Positions 6,246-6,756 of a stretch of 6,756 bases of DNA are shown here, in pieces. Source of the DNA: an uncultured Lacibacter sp. (GTDB lineage: Bacteria; Bacteroidota; Bacteroidia; Chitinophagales; Chitinophagaceae); NCBI RefSeq assembly GCF_946479605.1, contig NZ_CAMLGT010000211.1:1-6756 (forward strand). The letters are read 5' to 3'. The position numbers and the translations under genes were made by a program. Position 1 is the stretch's first letter. Each line of letters opens with the position of its first letter. Under the pieces are notes generated by a model. It was given only the letters and a program-made list of their open reading frames with translations. It did no database searches and was not told the origin of the DNA.

Positions 6246-6276
6246 TTGTTTAAGGCTATGTGCTCGTCTATATTTG
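6246..6276 (+). promoter_or_regulatory. Bacteroidota promoter of the glycosyltransferase gene
   Basis: TTG (6246-6248), a 20-base spacer and TATATTTG (6269-6276) match the Bacteroidota -33/-7 consensus TTG-N17-23-TAnnTTTG exactly. Transcription would start near 6281-6284, leaving a leader of about 36 nt before the ATG at 6319. This argues that the gene is transcribed separately from the DUF1800/DUF1501 cassette. Confidence 0.8.
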
Positions 6277-6280
6277 TATT

Positions 6281-6315
6281 GTCCAATTATTTGAAAATCC
6301 AAACATCGTCCAATT
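6281..6315 (+). repeat. Short direct repeat in the glycosyltransferase leader
   Basis: GTCCAATT occurs at 6281-6288 and again at 6308-6315, a 27-base period, the first copy at the expected transcription start and the second just before the ATG. Two exact 8-mers this close could be chance in A/T-rich DNA or a protein-binding pair; no function can be assigned. Confidence 0.45.
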
Positions 6316-6318
6316 CCT

Positions 6319-6756
6319 ATGGAAGTATCTTACTTCTTCCGTAAAAAACGGCTTCATGCGTTCAGTATCGAATCATTGTTCGATAATGTGCAGGCCCAGG
6401 TGAACGAAACAAGCGGCATCAAAACAACAAAAGTTGAAGTGCCTTCTATCCGCAACATCTTCGTAAATATTTTCAGCTCACGCAACAGTCAGTCGCAGAT
6501 CAATCATATTACCGGCGATATTCATTATGTATCGCTTGGTATGAAGAAGCGTAATACTGTGCTGACCATTCACGACTGTGTGTTCCTTACAAAGTACAAC
6601 AAGACAAATCTGAAATACTGGTTGTTTAAATTCTTCTGGTATCAATTACCAATGTGGCGTGCAAGCACCATTACTGTCATCAGCGAAAAAACAAAACGTG
6701 AGCTGATCAACCTTACCGGTGTAAATGCAGATAAAGTGAAGGTGGTGCCTAACTTT
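6319..6756 (+). CDS. Glycosyltransferase, GT4/GT1-like, N-terminal part (cut by window end)
   Basis: The frame is open from ATG 6319 to the last base, giving 146 residues of what should be a protein of roughly 350-400. It resembles the N-terminal, acceptor-side Rossmann-like domain of GT-B fold enzymes that move sugars from nucleotide donors in capsule, LPS or exopolysaccharide synthesis. Supporting segments: MEVSYFFRKKRLHAFSIESL (1-20), NHITGDIHYV (62-71), TVLTIHDCVFL (80-90), TITVISEKTKREL (117-129) and KVKVVPNF (139-146), which leads into the linker before the donor-binding domain. There is no signal peptide; a hydrophobic aromatic patch (YWLFKFFWYQLPMW, 100-113) may mediate peripheral membrane contact. 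The donor-binding C-terminal half, including the EX7E region, lies outside, so donor and product cannot be judged. A perfect promoter precedes it. The start fits the family N-terminus. Confidence 0.85.
   Translation, partial: MEVSYFFRKKRLHAFSIESLFDNVQAQVNETSGIKTTKVEVPSIRNIFVNIFSSRNSQSQINHITGDIHYVSLGMKKRNTVLTIHDCVFLTKYNKTNLKYWLFKFFWYQLPMWRASTITVISEKTKRELINLTGVNADKVKVVPNF

Overview
The window looks like chromosomal DNA from a member of the Bacteroidota, most likely Chitinophagaceae or a near relative. This is inferred from three things. The -7 promoter elements match the Bacteroidota consensus TAnnTTTG (TATCTTTG at 3-10 and TATATTTG at 6269-6276). Start codons are preceded by A/T-rich leaders without Shine-Dalgarno motifs. 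The protein content (M43 metalloprotease lipoprotein, small outer-membrane beta-barrel, DUF1800/DUF1501 pair) is typical of the phylum. The genus cannot be fixed from the sequence alone.

Layout: (1) 3-1362: a complete seryl-tRNA synthetase gene (serS, +) with its own -7 promoter element and a strong intrinsic terminator. (2) 1389-2369: a convergent gene (-) for a small M43 (pappalysin/cytophagalysin-type) zinc metalloprotease with a lipoprotein signal. (3) 2370-2629: a divergent intergenic region with no convincing promoter. (4) 2630-3286: an outer-membrane beta-barrel protein (+) followed by a GNRA-capped terminator. (5) 3460-6157: a two-gene cassette (+), DUF1800 then DUF1501. It has an inverted repeat in its leader, an unusual heptad-based inverted repeat between the genes and a hairpin after the second gene. 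(6) 6246-6756: a canonical promoter and the first 146 codons of a GT4-type glycosyltransferase cut off by the window edge.

serS is housekeeping. M43 and the beta-barrel are independent cell-envelope genes. The DUF1800/DUF1501 pair is the most likely functional unit of unknown role: DUF1501 is an alkaline-phosphatase-superfamily-like protein with a degenerate Tat-type N-terminus, and DUF1800 has no visible export signal. They are probably co-transcribed across a 76-bp gap. The glycosyltransferase has its own promoter and probably opens a separate polysaccharide or glycan gene set. No tRNA, rRNA, CRISPR array or insertion sequence was seen. The best candidates for undescribed biology are the DUF1800/DUF1501 pair and the repeat element between its genes.
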